This document shows positions 18,730 to 18,850 of a stretch of 18,850 bases of DNA, in pieces. Numbering within the stretch: the first letter of the stretch is position 1; every line of letters begins with the position of its first letter. The position numbers and the translations under genes are program-made. Under the pieces are notes generated by a model. That model was given only the letters and a program-made list of their open reading frames with translations. It made no database searches and was not told where the DNA came from. Location: the NCBI GenBank assembly GCA_001598975.1, contig BBXU01001450.1, positions 1 to 18,850 of the forward strand. Direction: 5' to 3'. Origin of the DNA: Parachlorella kessleri. Taxonomy: Eukaryota; Chlorophyta; Trebouxiophyceae; Chlorellales; Chlorellaceae.

Positions 18730-18850
18730 CTGTGAGCGATGACCAGCACGGTGCGGCCGTCCGCCCGCATGGCCCGGTCCAGCGCCTCCTGCACGGCCGC
18801 CTCGCTCTCAGCATCCAGCGCTGACGTGGCCTCGTCCAGGATGAGGATGC
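18730..18850 (-). CDS. ABC transporter ATPase domain, one partial exon
   Basis: The minus-strand exon enters at the right edge and ends at a GT donor (cacag|gtgagg). It encodes [18 protein letters not shown] (Walker B and D-loop) and then RTVLVIAHR, whose His is the H-loop. This segment couples ATP hydrolysis to transport. The wording of the D-loop and H-loop regions is typical of ABCB-type exporters (MDR, TAP or ATM-like), but subfamily and substrate cannot be decided from 40 residues. The continuation expected after the donor (LST... and the end of the domain) was not found in the 300 bases before the protease fragment. Confidence 0.85.

Noticed and set aside
18491..18814. Minus-strand Gly/Val/Cys-rich open frame spanning the microsatellite
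   Set aside because: It is a translation of the CA and poly-C repeats and overlaps the ABC transporter exon in another frame.
1..18850. CRISPR array, bacterial operon, tRNA or rRNA genes
   Set aside because: No regularly spaced repeats, no Shine-Dalgarno-linked gene strings and no recognisable tRNA or rRNA segments. Intron structure shows a eukaryotic nuclear region.

Overview
This window reads as nuclear DNA of a green alga (Chlorophyta). The genes are dense and made of many small exons with GT-AG introns (two appear to be GC-AG). Two gene products look organelle-targeted: one is a nuclear-encoded chloroplast ribosomal protein S6, the other an mTERF-like protein. Chlorophyte-type TGTAA polyadenylation motifs lie downstream of three genes. 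I cannot name the species. All exon models were assembled by eye from reading frame, splice phase and protein family knowledge; no search was run.

Layout. 1-1222: a partial mTERF-like gene on the minus strand, running off the left edge, and a truncated first exon of a kynurenine 3-monooxygenase-like (KMO-like) flavoprotein on the plus strand. 1902-8707: the same divergent pair again, with an mTERF-like gene (minus, 1902-3326) and a full-length multi-exon KMO-like gene (plus, 4005-8707). The arrangement is what one old tandem duplication with a breakpoint inside KMO exon 1 would leave. 9716-11048: a complete six-exon chloroplast bS6 gene (minus). 11604-13902: a nine-exon gene (minus) for a conserved-looking protein I cannot name. 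14199-16500: an NSRP1/CCDC55-type splicing factor gene (plus). 17224-18421: the C-terminal part of a papain-family cysteine protease with a cysteine-rich tail domain (minus). 18730-18850: one exon of an ABC transporter ATPase domain (minus), running off the right edge.

The genes do not form a pathway. Their arrangement is eukaryotic, with divergent pairs sharing upstream regions (mTERF/KMO twice, unknown gene/NSRP1) and convergent pairs (KMO/bS6, NSRP1/protease). A repeat of about 115-125 bp occurs downstream of the KMO-like gene and again inside an NSRP1 intron. The right end is suspicious: a protease without its N-terminal half sits directly against an unfinished ABC transporter exon, with a poly-C/CA microsatellite between them.
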